DNA from: Marsupella aquatica
Taxonomy: Eukaryota; Marchantiophyta
Reading direction: 5' to 3'
DNA: 64,000 bases
NCBI GenBank assembly: GCA_973895155.1
Contig: OZ316892.1
Coordinates: 6,758,001-6,822,000 of the forward strand
Positions within the stretch are counted from its first letter, which is position 1. Each line of letters starts with the position of its first letter. The notes under the pieces are model-generated. The model saw only the letters and a program-made list of their open reading frames with translations. It was not told the origin of the DNA and made no database searches. The position numbers and the translations under genes are program-made. This document shows, piece after piece, positions 22,417 through 43,940 of this stretch.

Positions 22417-22513
22417 TTATAACCTGAAAATTACAATTGAAATTGAACACCCCTCCAAACCGGCCGAGTCCTAAATCTCATAACCCCTAGACTAGGCTAG
22501 TATTGGTGAAGCT

Positions 22514-23212
22514 GCTATATGGTGAATCTAACTCTCATGTTTTGTCTTATTCATATTTGTGTATCATGAATTTGTATTTGAATGTACCTTAACAAGGGGC
22601 ATCCTTTGTATCACATAGATTTATAATTCATTTTTGGACCCCTCTAAATTTTTGGTATTCTATAGTGTTTTGAATTTATTTTGGCAGCGCCCTTAATTTG
22701 TATAATTTGTAAATTGTAAACTTTGTTAAGTCCCAGAGAGAAACTAAGGGTTTCATTTTCTACCGCTTTTAAGTATACTCATGAGTGAAAGAAATGATTC
22801 TAAGAAATGTTAGCACATCCTGTCTTAAGGTCCCCTTGTGGTTTTCTTTCCTAAGTTTATGGTTTTTATTGAATAAGAGTCATTAATAAAACACATTGAA
22901 ATAAGTGCGTGCACAACTCGTAGGATCTTTGTGTAATAAAATTGTACTTTCCATTGGTCACTATGTGCTTTTATTGCATGTGCTTTATTTATATTATTTG
23001 ATTTCATTGTGCACAACTCGTAGCAACTTTGTATAATAAAATTGTACTTTCCATTGGTCACTATGTGCTTTTATTGCATGTACTTTATTTATATTATTTG
23101 ATTTCATTCACATTTAATATGTATTCTAGTCTTACTCTTTAATTTTGTCCACTTAATATCACTACAAGACAAAAAGTAAAGCATGTTCGGGGATGAGCAT
23201 GCTATATGGTGA
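22514..23212 (+). repeat. Dispersed repeat family A, long copy
   Basis: A ~700-bp copy of the repeat also seen at 1885-2400 and, inverted, at 34711-35324. It is bracketed by a short direct repeat 'gctatatggtga' (22514-22525, 23201-23212). A near-match of that motif also marks the inverted copy, so it belongs to the element and is not a target duplication. Inside, a 100-bp segment beginning 'gtgcacaactcgtag' is tandemly duplicated (22909-23008, 23009-23108) with few differences. Confidence 0.65.
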
Positions 23213-23433
23213 GGCTCATAACCATTCACATATCTTCTTACTATAAAAGTATCAACTGAAGCCTACTCTTAAGGGCCTAGGTCTAGAATGAAGCCTCTAG
23301 ACTGTTATTCCCATACACACCCATACACAGACAAAATTTTTAATGAGATTCAACAAGGTCAAAATTTTAAATGAGTATAGGCACAAGTGACATTGACTCT
23401 AAATAAAGATAAAATTGAAATGAGCACAGACAA

Positions 23434-23579
23434 ACGACAACAAACAAGAATGGGGCAAAGATTAGCCAAAATAACATATAATTTTTATTGTACAATATTT
23501 TTATTCACGACAACAAACAAGAATGGGGCAAAGATTAGCCAAAATAACATATAATTTTTATTGTACAATATTTTTATTT
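23434..23579. repeat. 73-bp perfect tandem duplication
   Basis: Two adjacent copies of a unit starting 'acgacaacaaacaagaatgg' (23434-23506 and 23507-23579) are essentially identical, so the duplication is recent. Confidence 0.92.
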
Positions 23580-25104
23580 ATATTTGTTGAATATCTGTAA
23601 CTATAATAAGAGATCCTGTATTGTTTTTTTGCATTTGTCTCAATATAAAAAAGTTATTGGACAAGGAAGATACACAACCATCGGATTTAATAAACTATTT
23701 GTCTTGACAATTGATGGATGGAGTAAATGTGCACCTTGGCACATATGTGTTACCAGATAAATATCCCGGTCCAATTCTCTATGCGTTGGCCTCCTTGCAC
23801 CGTGAAACGTACGGGCATATGGCTCGTGAGGCTAATAAATACCAAAAGAAAATGTATACTACGGTAGCAATTTAACATGGGGCTAGTAAAAAAAATAAAA
23901 AAATGTATACGAGCAATTTACGCGCTGCTGTGGTAGGCTTTAGACGGGGTGGGCCAGGATTCTCGCAAAATCGGAATACGAGGTTTCCATGTGCCGATCT
24001 AGAGGGGGTCCAGGGAGAACCTCGAGGAATCTGTGCTGTAGGTCTTGCGGATGTGCAGGATCTGTCTCCGCGCAGTCTTCTCGTCTCAGCAAAGCAAAAT
24101 TCCATTCCGGTTGTTGAATGTGGATGATTCTGTCGGACCGAGAATTTCGATCGCTCGCCACGAATCCCCAACTTCGATTTTCTGGTCGGGCCGAGGGAGA
24201 AGGGAACCAAGGCTCCGTTGGAGCGGGGTGCTCACTCGTTGAGTCGGCGATGGATGCTTGTGGTTGCCACTGCAGCTCGGTGCTGAACAGGAGTGGTTCT
24301 AAGAGCTTCGTGTCGGAATGCAGGGGACGTGATCGGTCGGTTTGATCGTCTGCAGGAGACCGGATTCGTGTCGGATCGGGAAATCCGTCCGCGGGTCTAC
24401 TTCGCGTGAGCCCGCCAGCGAGGAGTTGTGATGATGATGATGATGATTATGATGAAGATGATGGAGGGAGCAAGAAGGCGGATGATGGATTGAGAGCAAG
24501 CAAGAAAGCAATGAAGGAGGTTGCACTCAAGAGATTACATATTTCAAGGTCGCGAGGTTGCAGGATATAGTGCGAACTCGGACGAGTGATAGGTCTGATC
24601 AGGAGGGGGGATGCAGGGAAGTCCAGTAACTTTTGTGGATAGTGAGGAGAGCGGGACTGCTATGCAGTCGTGCAGTGCTGGGACTTGGATTTGCAGTGTA
24701 CTAATGCTGTGAAGAGGGAAATGCTTTTGGCGCAATTGCTTGAGGAAGAAGACGACCTAGGGCAGGAAGCCTTATGTTTCTTTGGAGGGGTTTAGGGTTT
24801 GAGTCGGTCGGAGCGGATTCGGCACGTACGTGAGAGCCCGTCAAAAGGGTAGTATGCTGGCAGTGGCAGGAGGGTGAGGAGGTGGGGCTGTCACTGAGTG
24901 ACTACTTCTCTCAAAAGTCGGAGCTCCGTTTTTCGTAAATTTGACTAAGTTTTGTAGAGGGCAATTGAGCTAACTTGAGTTTCTGTTGTATTTGCTGACA
25001 GCAGGCACAGCACAGCTGTGATCCTCAACTGCAATTGGAATTGGAAAGAAGCCCCTGTACCGGTACGCTGCGGTAAAAAAAACCACAAGCACATTCCATT
25101 AATT
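23580..25104. other. Upstream region of the FTSH gene
   Basis: From about 23920 to 24880 the sequence is GC- and CpG-richer, with a GAT/GATGAT run at about 24430-24465. This fits a promoter and 5' leader for the FTSH gene. A leader intron ending at the CAG near 25000 ('tttgctgacagcag') is possible but unproven. Overlapping open frames on both strands here have no recognisable content. Confidence 0.45.
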
Positions 25105-32970
<7,866 letters not shown>

Positions 32971-34310
32971 AGCTTACGTTGAGATTAAACAATGGCACAA
33001 TACATGGGATGATGTGAACTTTGGTGGGTCGTTGCTTGCTAATACGATCAGACATTAGATATTCCCATTCCAGGGCTGAAGCCGGGCAGCACTTATTGCA
33101 AAGACAAGTTATACTAACAGTTATGTCAGAATGTGGTACTTTTGTGACGGTACACTGTCAGTCATAAAAAAATGATTAGAGTAAATCGTCTGGGATCATG
33201 TGGATTTCCTTTGTGCATCATTATTCTTCTTTTTGGTAGGGCCTTCATTTTGCCGATGTGGAGAATTTCAAAGTAATTTGAATATAGACAGCCCATTCGT
33301 ATTGAGGCAAACGAAGGTTGTCTAGGGGACCAGGAGTGCAGATACTCTTACCTATCTGGAGTTAACCTTGGGACGATGAAGCATATTTTGATACCTGGCA
33401 CATCGATCTTGCAGGTTTATTATGAAGGCCCGACCTGGATAGATTGTACATTTTCCCTGACAGAGGGGGAGCGTTTTGGCCGAGCTGGCGTAACATGGAG
33501 GACACTACAGGTTAATTTAATATCGTTGTGTTGGAATATTGTTGATTTTCAACGAAAGTTGTTTAGCTGGAGTGGAGAGGTGCACTCCCTCCTTATGATC
33601 TACGATCTACAGAGCTATTCTTTCTCATCGGTCCATGTACATCACTAGGTACCAGACCAGCTGTATGCCATGTCAAATGCATATAGCCGCTTGTAAAAAT
33701 ATTAATGATGTAGAGCTCGTGGTGAAAACATAAATCTCACCAGGAAATTGTAATTTAAGGAGGCAACCTCTTGACTTAAAACATGCGAAGCAATTGTCAT
33801 TGAGATGGTGCATAGTGGAAGCCACTAGCTTTGTTTATGAGTAGGCCTTCTCCTGGCTTTTACGTGGAATTGCATGGAAGAGCTTCAAGAACATTTGAAG
33901 TACTCTGAAGTTGTCATTCAACCAATGATTGGATGGAATGTGTTTGTACATCATTAGAGAAATCATCAGTGGAGAGCCAAAATTTCGCAACCAATTGGGT
34001 TGCAAGGATCACTATAATACGCAATTATCCTGCAGTTCTGATTACCAAATGTCATTCTGGCATGAAGGCTCCTGAGCAGTTTGATTATGGTTACATTTCT
34101 TCGCGACCATGAGATGGACAGAAAGGTCTCAATATGCACCGTTTCTGTGTGCAACCTGTCACTGGCTTGGTAGATTGCACACTCTTTGAATTCAGTTAAT
34201 AGGTTGACTCACCAACTCTTTGCAATGTCCCACTGGGTAGCCATTTCACATATGCTTTGCCTACGAGGCCATCTCATTTATGAGTGACAATCTATTACTC
34301 AATTTCACAT
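32971..34310. other. Region downstream of the FTSH gene
   Basis: This holds the FTSH 3' UTR, whose end I cannot place, and sequence with no recognisable gene. The open frame at about 33376-33648 has no identifiable domain. Confidence 0.45.
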
Positions 34311-35650
34311 AAGTGATGACAATACAAACACTTCTGCTCAAGCTCGAGCTCCATCTCATTCATGTTTGACAACACTTCTATTCAATATCACAAATTCTGC
34401 TGCCCAAGCTCAACATCACCTACGGACTGCTCAATATCACTTGGTGATGACCATAACACACTTCTTAACTCTCACCATCACTTTGTAATAACACTTCTCA
34501 ATTGCACAGTATCACTTAGTGACACTTCTGAAGGACAGTACGAACACTTCTTAACAGCTCAATATCACGTAGTGACAACAATTATCAATTATCAACCGCT
34601 CAATATCATTTGGCGATAAAACACTTGTTAACTCTCCCTCTCACTTTGTAGTATAGCATTGTAATATAGCATGTTCATTGATGACAATAAAACACTTGTA
34701 ATTTCTGTAATATAGCATGTTGGCATGTTCATCCTGGAGCATGTTTTTTGTTTTGTTTTTGGTCTTATAGTGATATGTAATTCATTTAGTTTATTTTATG
34801 ATAAAAGAAATACTGTAAGTACATGTAAAGTATATGCCAAGAAATCAATATCTGTTAATTAAGAGTGAGTGACATATCACACAAATACATATGTACACAT
34901 GCAAAGAAAATCACATTATTACCAAGAAAGTACAAAGGCACTAAAGAGTTGTGCACATGCAGGACAAATTTTCAGTTTCTTCTAGGTAATGACAGTCACC
35001 TCAATTAAAACCATAAATGTTGTAAAGAAAACCACTCAGTAGATCAGATGTGCACATTGTTCGAATTCATTTCTCTCACTCTCATGAGACAAAAGAGAAT
35101 TCACTAAGGAGTGATTGAAAAGGAAAGAATAAACATTTATGAGGGGAGCCAAATACATTCAAAATACTTCGAGTTCACTAAAATTAAAAGTGATCCAAAA
35201 GTGAAGTCAAAATCAAATTAATACTAATGATTCACCTTGTTAAGTCGCATTAAAATAAAAATACTAGACACAAAATATGAATAAGACAAAATCCAAAAAG
35301 GGTATTCACCATTATAGCAGCTTCATAATTCAGATAACACTTCTCAATTGCAGAGTATCACTTAGTGACACTTCTGGACGACAGTACAAACAATTCTCAA
35401 CCACTCAATATCATGTAGTGACAACAATTCTCAACCACTCAATATCACTTAGTCACTACAATAAGAACACTTCTGCTTGGCAAGCCCAACAACACTTACT
35501 GATGACAAGCTAAATATTGCTCCAATACAAACTTGAGCTCAAGCTCAATATCAATATCAAATATCAATATTGCTCCAATACAAACACTTTTGGCTCAAGC
35601 TCAACATCACTTACTGACTATAGGCAACAAGCTCAATATCAAAATTGCTC
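34310..35650. repeat. Short-unit array interrupted by a repeat insertion
   Basis: Two blocks, 34310-34700 and 35325-35650, are made of degenerate copies of 'caatatcacttagtgac(aacaa)' alternating with 'aacacttct', every ~40-60 bp. They are separated by an inverted family A copy (34711-35324). The similar content on both sides suggests one array split by insertion. Confidence 0.7.
34711..35324 (-). repeat. Dispersed repeat family A, inverted copy
   Basis: The reverse complement matches 1885-2400 and 22514-23212. It starts (minus strand, right end) with 'gaagctgctataatggtgaa' and a 'ttttgtcttattcatat' segment and ends near 'aacatgctatatta'. It sits within the CACTTCT/TATCAC array and has no coding capacity. 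Confidence 0.65.
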
Positions 35651-38600
35651 CAATGCAAACACTTCGAGGCTATATGATGTGAAGCAGATTCTGGAGGGGC
35701 TGGAAGGCATGAAAGCGGAGGTTCAAGCTCAACATCAGTGGAAAATGAGCTATCTATCTAAATACTCTAATATGGAGGTTAACTCTTGTTTTCTGGTGGT
35801 TTGCTTGCCAATGTCATTCTGGCCGCCTGGTATTTGGTCGTGGTGAAATAACCATGAAATGGATCTAAAGATTTGAGCATGCACCTTTTCCACACCCAAC
35901 CCATCAGCCTCCCGGCAGCTTGCACATTCCTTAAAATCCAATCGCCAGGCCAACCCATCAACTCCTTGCACCATCTCACTGTCTTATGATTGACAATTCT
36001 TCCAGTTGACAACATTTCTGCTGACCATCTGACTTAAGCTTGAAATCACTTCCACTAAACATCATTACTATCAACAAGACTCTTTGGACTAGTGAACAAT
36101 AAAAAAAGGTTGTGGGGTCCTCTGTTCGCATAGCCATGACTTGTAGAACACAGAGATGTAGCTTCCAAACATGGTCCAAGAGCTGAGACACCAAGCTTCA
36201 GTGTGGTTTATGACTACTAGCCTGATTACCTGTGACACAAAAATAACCTTGCGAAGAAAAATGCTTATGATTTCTCCCTCATCTTTGCCCCCATCCCTGT
36301 TTTCTATATGCACTTTCTGTTACCCCCTTGAGTCAGGGTCTAGAGTTTTCACTCTGTTATGGAAGATCAGATGGAAATGCCTAATCTTATGCATTCATTG
36401 ACTGATGCAAGAGCTTATGTTGAACAAGGTGAATGTCAAGTGATATAAGTGGGATTGTGTTTAGGGGGACTGATTATGAAAGAATTTTGTTTTTAATCTC
36501 AGTAACTCACTGTGGCCTCAGTTTTCTGTAGTAAACCCTGTCTGCCATGAGTCTGCTCGAAACCGACCGATATTCGAGAGGAATCACTGGGTCAAGGTGC
36601 TCAATGTTTGACAAGGAAGCTGCACGGAAACAATTAATTCTGTCAAATTGAACTATGTCTCATAAGAACGGAATTTACGCAATTATGGTTCTGCTAATGT
36701 ATGTGCGTTTGGAGACGGAGAAGGCTAGGAAGTAACAATGGAACCTATATGTGGTGGAAGCGTCAGTCAGACATGGGTTCTCAAAGTCGATACTCACCAC
36801 TTTGATGTTTTCTGACTGGCTAACTTTCGTCTCTGAATGAATTTTGTTGGTGCCATGGTGAAATGGCCTATATATAAAATTGTAGGTGAATGAGACAGCA
36901 TTCATGCTTCGACCGATGTCTGTTGCACATACATTGTCTGTTTGTTTGTAGAGAAAAGGTGGTTCATGCAGGGTCAATTTGAAAATGCCGGTTTGCGAGA
37001 CAAGCCGCTGAAATGATAGCAGTATCAATCTGGCGTTCGGAAAATTGCTCCAGAAGCTGAGAATCGTTCCAGATATTTGTGTTGAATGTTTGATTTCTTG
37101 TGCGTTCTGGGTTTGCTTGTAGAAGAGTTTCCAAACAAGTTTGAGATCTTTTACATAAGAAGTCATTCCTATTCACTAGTGATTTGATCAGAAACAAAAA
37201 GGAAATGCAATCCGTTGCGTTTTATGGGTGCGCCCATTTTCAAGTTCAAATAAGTACTCGATCTATCGTAAAAACAATCTTTTAAGTGTGTGAATGGTGA
37301 ACTATGAAGATTCTTTTTAGAAACAAAAAAACGTATTTAGGCCAAGTGAAGAGCGAACGATAGGCAGCGAGACTCAGCAGAGGAGTTTGATAATAGGCAG
37401 GCTGCCAGAAAATCAAAGATAATGACAATCAATGGTACACGAAGGGCAGAAAAAGACAAGAAAGGCAAGAAAGTGGGGAAAGCATGTCTCAGGAAAACCT
37501 TTTATTACTGATCCGAATGTGATAAATCATCGACTGAGACAAACCAAGATGACAAATTCACGATGAGGTGGACAACATGGTTGCCTAATGAGAAGCGGTC
37601 TTAGCTAAGCCACTGGAGGACTACAATTATCCAGTTGCCATAATTGCCTCGACTTCGTCGTTGTGAGTGAAATTCATCTCAAGATAGCTCCCTTAAATTC
37701 TCCTTCAGAGCCTATGCCAAGAACTTTTAAGCTTTCACTGCTTGTCGCTCCAACCTGGGAGCTGTATTCTCACTTCTTCTTAAACTCTGATCGGAATGAC
37801 AGAAGTTGGATATGGTTGACCCGAGTGTTGACCTCCCTACCAGACTCGCTGTGGAGACATGGGCAGTGCACGACTTTTGAGGCGTTCATCGATCGGAGAG
37901 ATCCCGTGACCTGAAGTAAGATTGGATTTTGATGGTTGCATGGTTCGCCACCGAAAAGAATGAAGCTAAAGGAGATCGAGCGCTGGGGAGATGAGAGCAG
38001 CAAGGGACCTTCTTCTGCATGGATGCGATTATTTCCCGGGGCAATGAGTACGTCTGGATGGGGCCATCAGGCTGGCTAGACCCACTGATGGGAGTATAAT
38101 TGCGGCAGGTCTGAAAGCTGTGCTCGCTTCTTCGCGCATAATTACGCTAGCTGAGCGACAAGAGGTATGAGCTTTTAATATATTTGACAAAGAAATGGAT
38201 CGCTCAAAGGTGACAATTTGATGGACCTCCTACTTAAATAGTCACTAACCATATAAATGCCCGGGGAAGTGGCCAAGAGGTCTCACTTTTTTCACTTTTC
38301 TCTCTTTCCTCTAGCAGAATTTGATTACCTTAACACTTAGTCGAACTCTTCTATGGTACAAGTTGTTGGAATGGCCATCTGATGGGGACTAAGTATGGGG
38401 AAACTAGTGAACAATGAAACTGTGCACTAGTAAGGGCAAGTCACTAAATTGATGATGCACAATAAGGACTTAGACTAGCTCGGGGCTGGTCGGGTCATGG
38501 GAAGTGGTCGGGCTCAGGGTGGACCGGAGTTTTGAGGGCTTGAGTGAGAGCTCATCTTGGGCTCAAGGTTAAAGAAGTTTACTTCATGCGCAACGAACGC

Positions 38601-41600
38601 TTGACGCATGAGATACAACGCAACCCAGGTGCGGTCGTCTGGGACCCCGATTGACGACGAGTTTTGAGGGCCTAGCGACGAGCACTGGGGTCTGCCAATC
38701 ACAACGGGCTAAGGCACTCTGCCTACCGACTTCTAGCTAGAAAGTTACGGGCATAGCAAATTAGTTGCGTGCCCATGCTGGTGAGTTGTAGTCCAGGTTA
38801 GGGGCCAAATATAGGTGCCAAAGCCAATCCAGGGGTGGTAAGTATCCTAAAGTATATACGAGGGGAATGGTATGTCTCTGGGGCCAAAGGGCAAGCCCAA
38901 GTCGTGAGAAGCGGCTGTCGCGACACCAAGAGAAAATACAAAACGAAAAGAACGATAACTTCTCAACAGGAAATCTGTTGGGGGACTTATTGGATGCGTT
39001 GGAAATCTCTTGAGGAGTATTACATCTTCCTGAGCTCAGGTAGGTCTGGGGGATGCCATAGATTCTTGGGGTTTACAGGGGCTATCTTGCCTGTTTGCCA
39101 AATCCTGCCGAAACAATAGCCAAGTCGCGTTCAGTTTCCCACAGGAGCTTGCTTTGGGGGGACAAAGTAGAGTAGGCATGGAAGTAGAGTTCCAAGTGCA
39201 CTTGGTCCCTCGACTATCAGTTGAGCGGGAACCTTGGATTTGGGTGCTAGAGTCGGGGCCAATTTTGTCTTGACGTTTTAGGACAAGCTAAACTAATTGG
39301 GCCATGAGCATTAATTTCTTGGGGGCAGGACAGTCAGCCATTGAAGGATAGAAAGTGGGGAAGCATGGGCAGTACCCAAAGAGGGGCTGTTTCGGACAAA
39401 CAATGGGTGTTGGCTCTGGCTCGACTTATGGCAAGGCCATGCGGGCCAAAGAGGTTCTATTCACTACATACTTATCATGCAATGTCAGTTGAGCTTGAGT
39501 TAGGATGCTAGTCTTGGAGGGCCTAGATGCTACGATTTACTTACCAAGGTGTTTGGTTGCTTGTGTAGACACTGAGGATCGTTGAGCGATGGTTGCATTA
39601 GGGAGCAAACGCGGATTCGTATGGGAGTGGCCGCTGGAGGTGCAAGAGGTACCACGTTACTTGCTCAAGGAGTTCTGTGGAAAGCACTTAGGTGTGGGTA
39701 CGACGAATGGTGAGGGCGCTGGGTGGCAATGTCCACCACTAATGGCTTGCTTTATTTGGGGCTTTATTAGAGAGAAATCCAAGTTCTAGATTTGGACAAT
39801 TCACTAATCACACTATTATAGTGGTGGGTTTTTCACCTATCATTTACTTAGGTTGGAGTACTAGGGTGCATGTGTGCTCTTTTGTTTTGTTTAGTGAGCC
39901 TTGTCCACAATATTAGGGTAACTCCAACTTTAAACAATTTCCCCCAAATGGTAATAAGAAGGGTTTAGGACTGTCATATCTAAATAAATGAGAAAATAAA
40001 TATTCTTAAAGATACCTAAAAGTGTGAAGATTAGCCCCCAAAAGGTAAAGTAGTTTCTCTTTGTAGTTTTTCCCCCTCAAAAAGATTCCCATGTTGAGAA
40101 TAATAATTAACCTTTCCTTTTTAGAGTATGGATGGATTTTCAAGTAACCCCTTGAAAGGAAGAATAAAATAGTTTTGGGTGATTTGGTACTTTTGCCTCA
40201 ATGTTTATTCCTGTACAAAGTGTCTTCTCCCTGACAACTTATTTGCTTATGTTGGCCCCACTTCTATCCCCACATGCCATTTTTCTAGTAGACAAGTGTG
40301 TAGCTTCTAAACTATTGTGAATCCCTTTCAAAAAAATGGTGGGTGTCTCATGATTTTCTCAAAATGACTTAGGCTAGTGACACTAAAGTTACTCAAAACC
40401 ATAACCTTGGGAAACATAACTCTGAGCTATAGTTAAGAGGGGAGGGTGAAATGTTTTGTTCTCACAATTCTTGGATTCCATCACAGTCTCGAGAATAGAA
40501 AACTTAGGGTCTAGGTATCTATAGTGTATGAATAATAAATTTAATATAAATTGAATGTAAGGATGGGCAAGATTGAAAATTAATTTATTATAGACATAAA
40601 GGGGGTGTCATAGAAGAAAATAAAACACTTTAAGAGAGGGGGGTAAAATCCCCGTTAAAAAAATTCCAAAAGCGGATACACCTTGCTGTCTAAAAAATTA
40701 AATAAATAAAAATATAAACAAAATTACGACAAAAGAAGCTGATTAGGCTCCCCAACATGGTAACTCCAGAAAGTTACTACTTCTGTTGCTTTTACTCTAT
40801 TGTACTCTGTTTGGCCCTTATAAATTAATAGGGTCAATTTTTAAAAAATCCTTAAGCCTAGAGATAAAATCACTGCCTATTATACCTTGTTCCTATGCCC
40901 CCTCCTATGCCATTCATATTTGTCAAGGGCACACCAGCAAACCTGGGCAGAGGTTGGTCGATTCAGGCTGTGGGTAAATTGGACACCCCCTAATCCATCC
41001 ATTTTCCCCTATCATTCCTAGACTCCATAAACTAAGCCCTACTTTCTCCCTCCATGTGCTACATGCAATAACTGAGAGTAGTGTTGTCAGCAAATCAAGC
41101 TTGCAGTGTCACAACTAAGCTGTGATTATTGTTTTTTGAAGGAACAAAATTGTTTCATATGCAGGAGATCTTTATGGCACGTGGCCCAACCCTCACACCC
41201 ACCAGCCTGTCCTCACACCCAATGAGAGAAGGGGACAAGACTTGGAAAAAATCAGCCTCAAGCAGCTCAAGACAAGCTAGATTTTGTGTGCTTTTGGCTG
41301 TCAATGTTTCCCAAAGGAGTGTCAAGCTTTCTCCTTAATGGATATCTTCGAGTTGCCCAATGGTGTATGGTCTAAGTTCTAATTAAAAGCTAGCCCAATT
41401 TAAAAGCCCTTGAAGTCAATAACGTTGACCCACTTGGCCACTACTTTATCATATAGTCTGTTTCATATTTGGTCTATACACTAGAAGCATCGGACACTAA
41501 CCAGGGTTTTATTAGTGGCAAAAAGTAGCCAAATCCACCTCCTCCTAAATCATTCGCCACTTGTGGCTAAAGCCTCATTTCACCACACCACAAGGCCGTT

Positions 41601-42794
41601 AGCGATAATCTGACAGTTCTCCTGAAATCTGGGAAGATCTAATGGTCATGAATACATCTAGTAAAGCTATATGAGGAATGTTCTTAGCATCTCTTTCTTG
41701 ACACAACGTAGTATTGGCAACTTTTAAAATCCTTAAAGATAATACTGGCACTATGAGATGGGCTCTCTAAGGCATGGGGCCCCTAGGAAGGAGAACGTTG
41801 ACCTTCAGTTGGTCTTCTTGGTTATCTTGGTGCCAGGAGGTTGTTGGCCTTTTTTGTTTGTCTTATTACCAATATTTTTGCCAAGTCATTGGCAACCAAA
41901 AGAAATTGAAGTCCGGATAGACCTCCATAGAGCTGGGATAGATTTTTGCAACCCCAATGGACTGCAGAAAACCCGGGAGAAAAACCTTGATTTCCGCTCA
42001 TGTAGATTACATAGGATGAGTGAAATATGGCAAGAAGACCAGACAGTGATTTCTGAAAATTTTTAAGGTCTCTCCACTCTCAATGAGATTTAACATATTA
42101 CGCTCATTGGCAAGAGTTTTTCAGCCTTTTGTACTGTACCAAAAAAAATAAGATTCTACTGAATATTGAGGGCAATACTCATTGTCAAAGTTAGCAGCTA
42201 AAAGGTTTTGGAAGCATAAAGTGTGGAAAGTGAGTCATAGAGTGATCTTCAGAAATTCAGAAACCCACCCTCCTAATTTGTCATGGAAACTAGAGATGCT
42301 AGACCTGATGGAAAGATTCTCCTCCAAGCCACTTCAAAGGAGCCCAAGAAGAGCCAAATCTGCTGGACAGAAAGGGAGATATTTACGGCTAAACCTTACT
42401 TTTGATTACTTTTTGGAAATGAGAAGGGTGTCAACAATGAATGAAGCTATAAAAAGGTGTCAAAGTCCATGGAAATTGCATGGTTCAGTGACTGGGTCCA
42501 TGGGAGCATCAATTTCCTACCAACACAACTTAGAGAAAAATTGAGATTGGTGGGGCTGAATTTGCCTGAGTCCTTGGTTGCCCAACCTTGAACAGTACTC
42601 CTTAATTAAGATCCAATGGGGTGTCTTTTGACTTGTTCAGAAGTTACTCCCCACAGAAAAGTACATTAGTGTGTAGAAAAGTTATAGATGGCATAAAATG
42701 GCAGTTGATAAATGTTACCAAATGAATGTACTTTACCATCTTCCTAGTATAGAGGCAAATGGTGACTACCAAACTTGACCTTTGAGATACCCTA
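35651..42794. other. Gene-less stretch
   Basis: Roughly 7 kb with no supported gene. The longest minus-strand frame (36675-37166, 163 codons) has no recognisable domain and is within chance expectation. 38.4-39.8 kb is G-rich on the plus strand, perhaps old LTR-element debris. 39.9-42.1 kb is AT-rich with relatives of the repeat motifs seen near 21.8 kb (compare about 41600-41730). Confidence 0.4.
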
Positions 42795-42797
42795 TTA

Positions 42798-43937
42798 GAG
42801 CATCTTCACCCGTTTGGCAGCCTGTAGCCGCTATCGCCAAAATTTTCCTGGCAACTTTTTGGGGTCAAAGTTTAGGTGCCAAAATAGCTATTACACAATC
42901 CCCACCCGCACAGGAAAAATTGACCTTCATTCCGTAACCACGGTTCGAACCACCAATGGTTCAGCACATCGTCCTGGCACTTCAACCTCTTGAGCTCATC
43001 TTTTGCCGCCCAATTTCTTGTGGGTCTCTTTCTACTTGAACACTGATTTGATTAAGTGTTATCAACTTGATCTGGAGCACCATATTTTTACATCAAGCTC
43101 AATCACCTTGGCAGTGGGGCTACCTTTGTGGACTGCATCTCGTTTTCTGGATTCATAAATCTGGGACGGTCCTTTAGAATGTAATAGCAGCAATCATAGA
43201 TAAAACTCTTCTTCTTGGGATGTTTTTCCCTGTACAACTCCTTGGTCAATTTGAATGTATCGTGTGCTTTTATTCCTGAAACTTGCCTGCTGTCTACTTG
43301 TTGGTGTACGTGAGCCAATTTACTCTGGACATCGTGCTTAATGTCCGACCACATCCCTTCCAAGAATTTCTCCCCCCTTGTCTCAAATCCCCTGCCTTTG
43401 TTCTTGTGATAATGTTCTCCCACCCTATCCCAAAATTTCTCTGCTCATTGCCCAGTTCCCACCAATGGATCTTGTGAGCATGTAGAACACTGTAGCACAA
43501 TTGTTGCATCTTGCAATCTGAGTAGTATTTCCCTTGAGTGCTTGCCATGCTCCTTGCAGGGCTCCTTGGTCTTGAACCTGCAAGTCCACAAGGTGTGTAG
43601 TGCACAGAGTTGCACGCTAATTGCCAGAGTCGCACGTCGACTCTCAGAGTTGAGTGTAGGAAACCTGCTCCAAAGCGGGAACTTGCCTGCTATACCCGAT
43701 TCTGACATGTATCCTGACTGTTGCCATTGATTCAAGCAGGGCTGCATATGGAGGTTGGAACTCCGACCACCAACATACGGCACCAAATGTACCGGCCAGG
43801 GTCAGGAGTTTTTGCAGGCTGTCGCAATACTTATGGAGGTTGCAGAGTGCCGGTGGGACAAACAAAAGAAAATGCGACCCCGTTTTGTTCGAGAATGGAG
43901 GTTACATGGGCCTTTGCAGGTTCCAGTGGAGATGCTC
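42798..43937 (-). mobile_element. 1,140-bp PIF/Harbinger element, non-autonomous
   Basis: The ends are GAGCATCTTCAC at the left and the complement of GTGGAGATGCTC at the right (11 of 12 match). TTA lies on both sides (42795-42797, 43938-43940), matching the 3-bp TWA target preference of PIF/Harbinger elements. It contains a broken Myb/SANT/NAM-like reading frame on the minus strand but no DDE transposase region, and at 1.1 kb is too short to hold one. The 376-bp MITE at 22041 has the same ends. Confidence 0.82.
43103..43520 (-). pseudogene. Myb/SANT (NAM-associated)-like ORF remnant
   Basis: The minus-strand frame reads SQDPLVGTGQ, a TGA stop (43445-43447), then AEKFWDRVGEHYHKNKGRGF and on through IKHDVQ, ELYREKHPKKKSF and ILKDRPRF to a stop at 43103. 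This order (DP.VG, FW.RV..HY..NKG, ..KHP.K.F....W/Y.ILKD.PR) is that of the plant Myb/SANT-like proteins annotated as NAM-associated or 'glutathione S-transferase T3-like'. They are thought to be the DNA-binding partner protein of PIF/Harbinger transposases. The internal stop, and a likely frameshift near the 3' end (a frame reading RKRDAVHKGSPTAK looks more natural), mark it as dead. Its placement inside an element with PIF/Harbinger ends supports the assignment. Confidence 0.72.
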
Positions 43938-43940
43938 TTA

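Noticed and set aside
36675-37166. 163-codon minus-strand frame
   Set aside because: No domain, no neighbouring exon-like sequence, and chance length.
42938-42960. 'ggttcgaacc' palindrome resembling a tRNA T-arm or SINE B-box
   Set aside because: No acceptor, D or anticodon arms and no A-box at the right distance; it lies inside the PIF/Harbinger element.
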